From: an uncultured Clostridia bacterium
GTDB lineage: Bacteria > Bacillota > Clostridia > Christensenellales > QALW01
Length of the DNA: 7,324 nucleotides
Reading direction: 5' to 3'
NCBI GenBank assembly: GCA_900550765.1
Contig: URTC01000077.1
Coordinates: 1-7,324 of the forward strand
Shown: piece after piece, positions 6,183-7,324 of the stretch
How positions within the stretch are numbered: position 1 is the first letter of the stretch
Layout: the number at the start of each line of letters is the position of its first letter
The notes under the pieces: model-generated
What the model saw: the letters and a program-made list of their open reading frames with translations, nothing else
The model's database searches: none
What the model was told of the DNA's origin: nothing
Program-made: the position numbers and the translations under genes

Positions 6183-7232
6183 TTGAAGCCTTTGATAGAA
6201 AAAAGAGCTGCCAGAACCAGCGTGGGCGCAATTCGTTGGGACGCCTGGTATGCGCATGATGGAAGAGCGGACAGCGTAATCTCTCAGGTAGAACGTTCTT
6301 TGAGCCTTGCAAAGTATCATTTCCGCGCGCCGTTTTATGCGGAGATAACGGCAGAGGGCGGTATTGAGATTCCCGATTATACACAGGCGGATTTTGACAG
6401 GGAAATGGAATATGCTATTGCAGCGGGCCTTGATTATTTTGCATATGTGTGGTATGACAGCGGATTGCGTGCAGCCCGGGATTTTCATACCACAAGCAAA
6501 TATAAAAAGCATGTAAAGCTTTGCGCTGTTCTTGACGGCAATGCCATTGGCAAGGCGTATGCCAGAGAGGAATTGGCCGTACTGTTAAAGGAAGATTTCT
6601 ATATGACCGTGCTTGACGGCAGACCGCTGATGTATTATTTCGGCACCGGAAACAATTATGATGCGATTGGTGCGGACATTGAATATTATACAGCGCTTTG
6701 CCGGGAGCTGGGTCTGCCGCGTCCGTTTTCCGTCCTTATGGGCGGTTGGCCGGAGGAAAGCCGGAAGGCAGGGGCAGACGCACTTTCCCGTTATGCGGTA
6801 AGCGGTTCCGGCGGAGCCAGCTTCCGTAGCCTTACGGAAACAACTGAAAAAGTTTGGGAAACCCAAAAAAATTCCGGTCTGCAAAGTGTTCCGCCGGTAA
6901 CTGCCGGTTGGCATAATGGCACACGGTGGGAGAATCCGGTAAGCTGGTGTAAGCCCGGTGCCGATAGTTGGGTAGAATATGCCGTACCGGAGGAGATCGA
7001 AGCGCATTTAAGAAGTGCACTGCGGTATTTGAAAAAAGAAGAAAATAAAGCCTCTACGCTTGCCAACACCTTGATCATTTATGCCTGGAATGAGCATGAC
7101 GAGGGCGGATGGATTTGTCCGACGCTGGCAGTGGATGAAAACGGCAATCAGCTGTATAACGAAGACGGATCCAAAAAGCTGAATGAAAGCCGTATTCAGG
7201 CAGTAGAGCGGGCGATAAGAGCAGAACGGTAA
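6183..7232 (+). CDS. Cytoplasmic GH99/WbsX-like protein, tandem paralogue of the upstream gene
   Basis: 349 residues starting at TTG 6183, set by GGGGGAG (6171-6177) five bases upstream; homology to the neighbour begins at residue 12, so little is lost or added. It is almost only the GH99-like domain: SVGAIRWDAWY (13-23), RAARDFHTTSKYK (96-108), VTAGWHNGTR (239-248) and WNEHDEGGW (302-310) with the E304/E307 pair kept. There is no signal peptide, carbohydrate-binding module or membrane helix, so it should act in the cytoplasm. It lies 27 bases after the upstream stop codon with no promoter seen between, so the two are probably co-transcribed. By eye the paired domains are about two thirds identical. 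A likely job is cutting imported oligosaccharides, but this is inference. The middle (about 185-235) is the most divergent part, so specificity may differ. Confidence 0.85.
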   Translation: MKPLIEKRAARTSVGAIRWDAWYAHDGRADSVISQVERSLSLAKYHFRAPFYAEITAEGGIEIPDYTQADFDREMEYAIAAGLDYFAYVWYDSGLRAARDFHTTSKYKKHVKLCAVLDGNAIGKAYAREELAVLLKEDFYMTVLDGRPLMYYFGTGNNYDAIGADIEYYTALCRELGLPRPFSVLMGGWPEESRKAGADALSRYAVSGSGGASFRSLTETTEKVWETQKNSGLQSVPPVTAGWHNGTRWENPVSWCKPGADSWVEYAVPEEIEAHLRSALRYLKKEENKASTLANTLIIYAWNEHDEGGWICPTLAVDENGNQLYNEDGSKKLNESRIQAVERAIRAER

Positions 7233-7248
7233 AGAAAAAGCACTCTGG

Positions 7249-7279
7249 AAAGGGACACTCCATAAGGAAGTGTCCCTTT
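7249..7279. terminator. Strong hairpin after the GH99-like pair, probable terminator
   Basis: AAAGGGACACT (7249-7259) and AGTGTCCCTTT (7269-7279) form a perfect 11-bp stem, extended by CC/GG with one bulged A around an ATAA loop. Only three T end the stem and the next bases are GCACTTCTG, so it is less canonical than the terminator at 1163-1195. Nothing recognisable lies in 7280-7324. Confidence 0.7.
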
Positions 7280-7324
7280 GCACTTCTGTCAGCGGGCCAG
7301 AATACATGATAACTTGCCGAAGCA

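Overview
The window looks like a piece of a low- to mid-GC Gram-positive (Bacillota, probably Clostridia) chromosome, possibly gut-derived. The reasons are consensus sigma-A type promoters, strong AGGAGG and GGGGGAG ribosome binding sites, a UUG start, a lipobox-free Sec signal peptide, surface proteins held by a C-terminal membrane helix followed by four lysines, and families typical of clostridial surface and glycan-handling genes. I cannot name a species. All supported genes are on the + strand.

Left part (1-1580). The 3' end of a surface protein gene runs in from outside the window. It has a cadherin-like beta-sandwich, a Pro/Thr linker, an unassigned extracellular region, a transmembrane helix and a short acidic tail, and it ends at a strong terminator. 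An initiator tRNA-Met gene follows with a perfect TTGACA-N17-TATAAT promoter. Its T-stem contains one extra A. Downstream of the tRNA, three hairpins in about 190 bases each run into or close to a T-tract.

Middle (1580-4235). A 402-residue cytoplasmic protein that reads like an (alpha/alpha)6 six-hairpin glycosidase-type protein is followed by a gene-free stretch of about 500 bases rich in inverted repeats. Then comes a YgjP/SprT-like (DUF45) zinc metalloprotease whose promoter is so close to its ATG that the mRNA should be leaderless.

Right part (4236-7324). Two adjacent genes encode GH99/WbsX-like domains, both keeping the WNExxEGG glutamate pair. The first is exported and membrane-anchored and carries an N-terminal CBM4/9-like carbohydrate-binding module. 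The second is the bare domain with no signal peptide, begins at UUG 27 bases downstream, and is a clear tandem duplicate, about two thirds identical by eye. A long hairpin ends the unit.

Inferred working picture: the exported enzyme binds and cuts a glycan at the cell surface, while the cytoplasmic copy, perhaps with the six-hairpin protein at 1797-3005, handles imported fragments. No transporter or regulator is present in the window to test this. No CRISPR array, insertion sequence, phage gene or defence gene was seen. The most notable items are the outside/inside GH99-like pair, the structured gene-free region at 3006-3510, the leaderless protease gene and the odd initiator tRNA.
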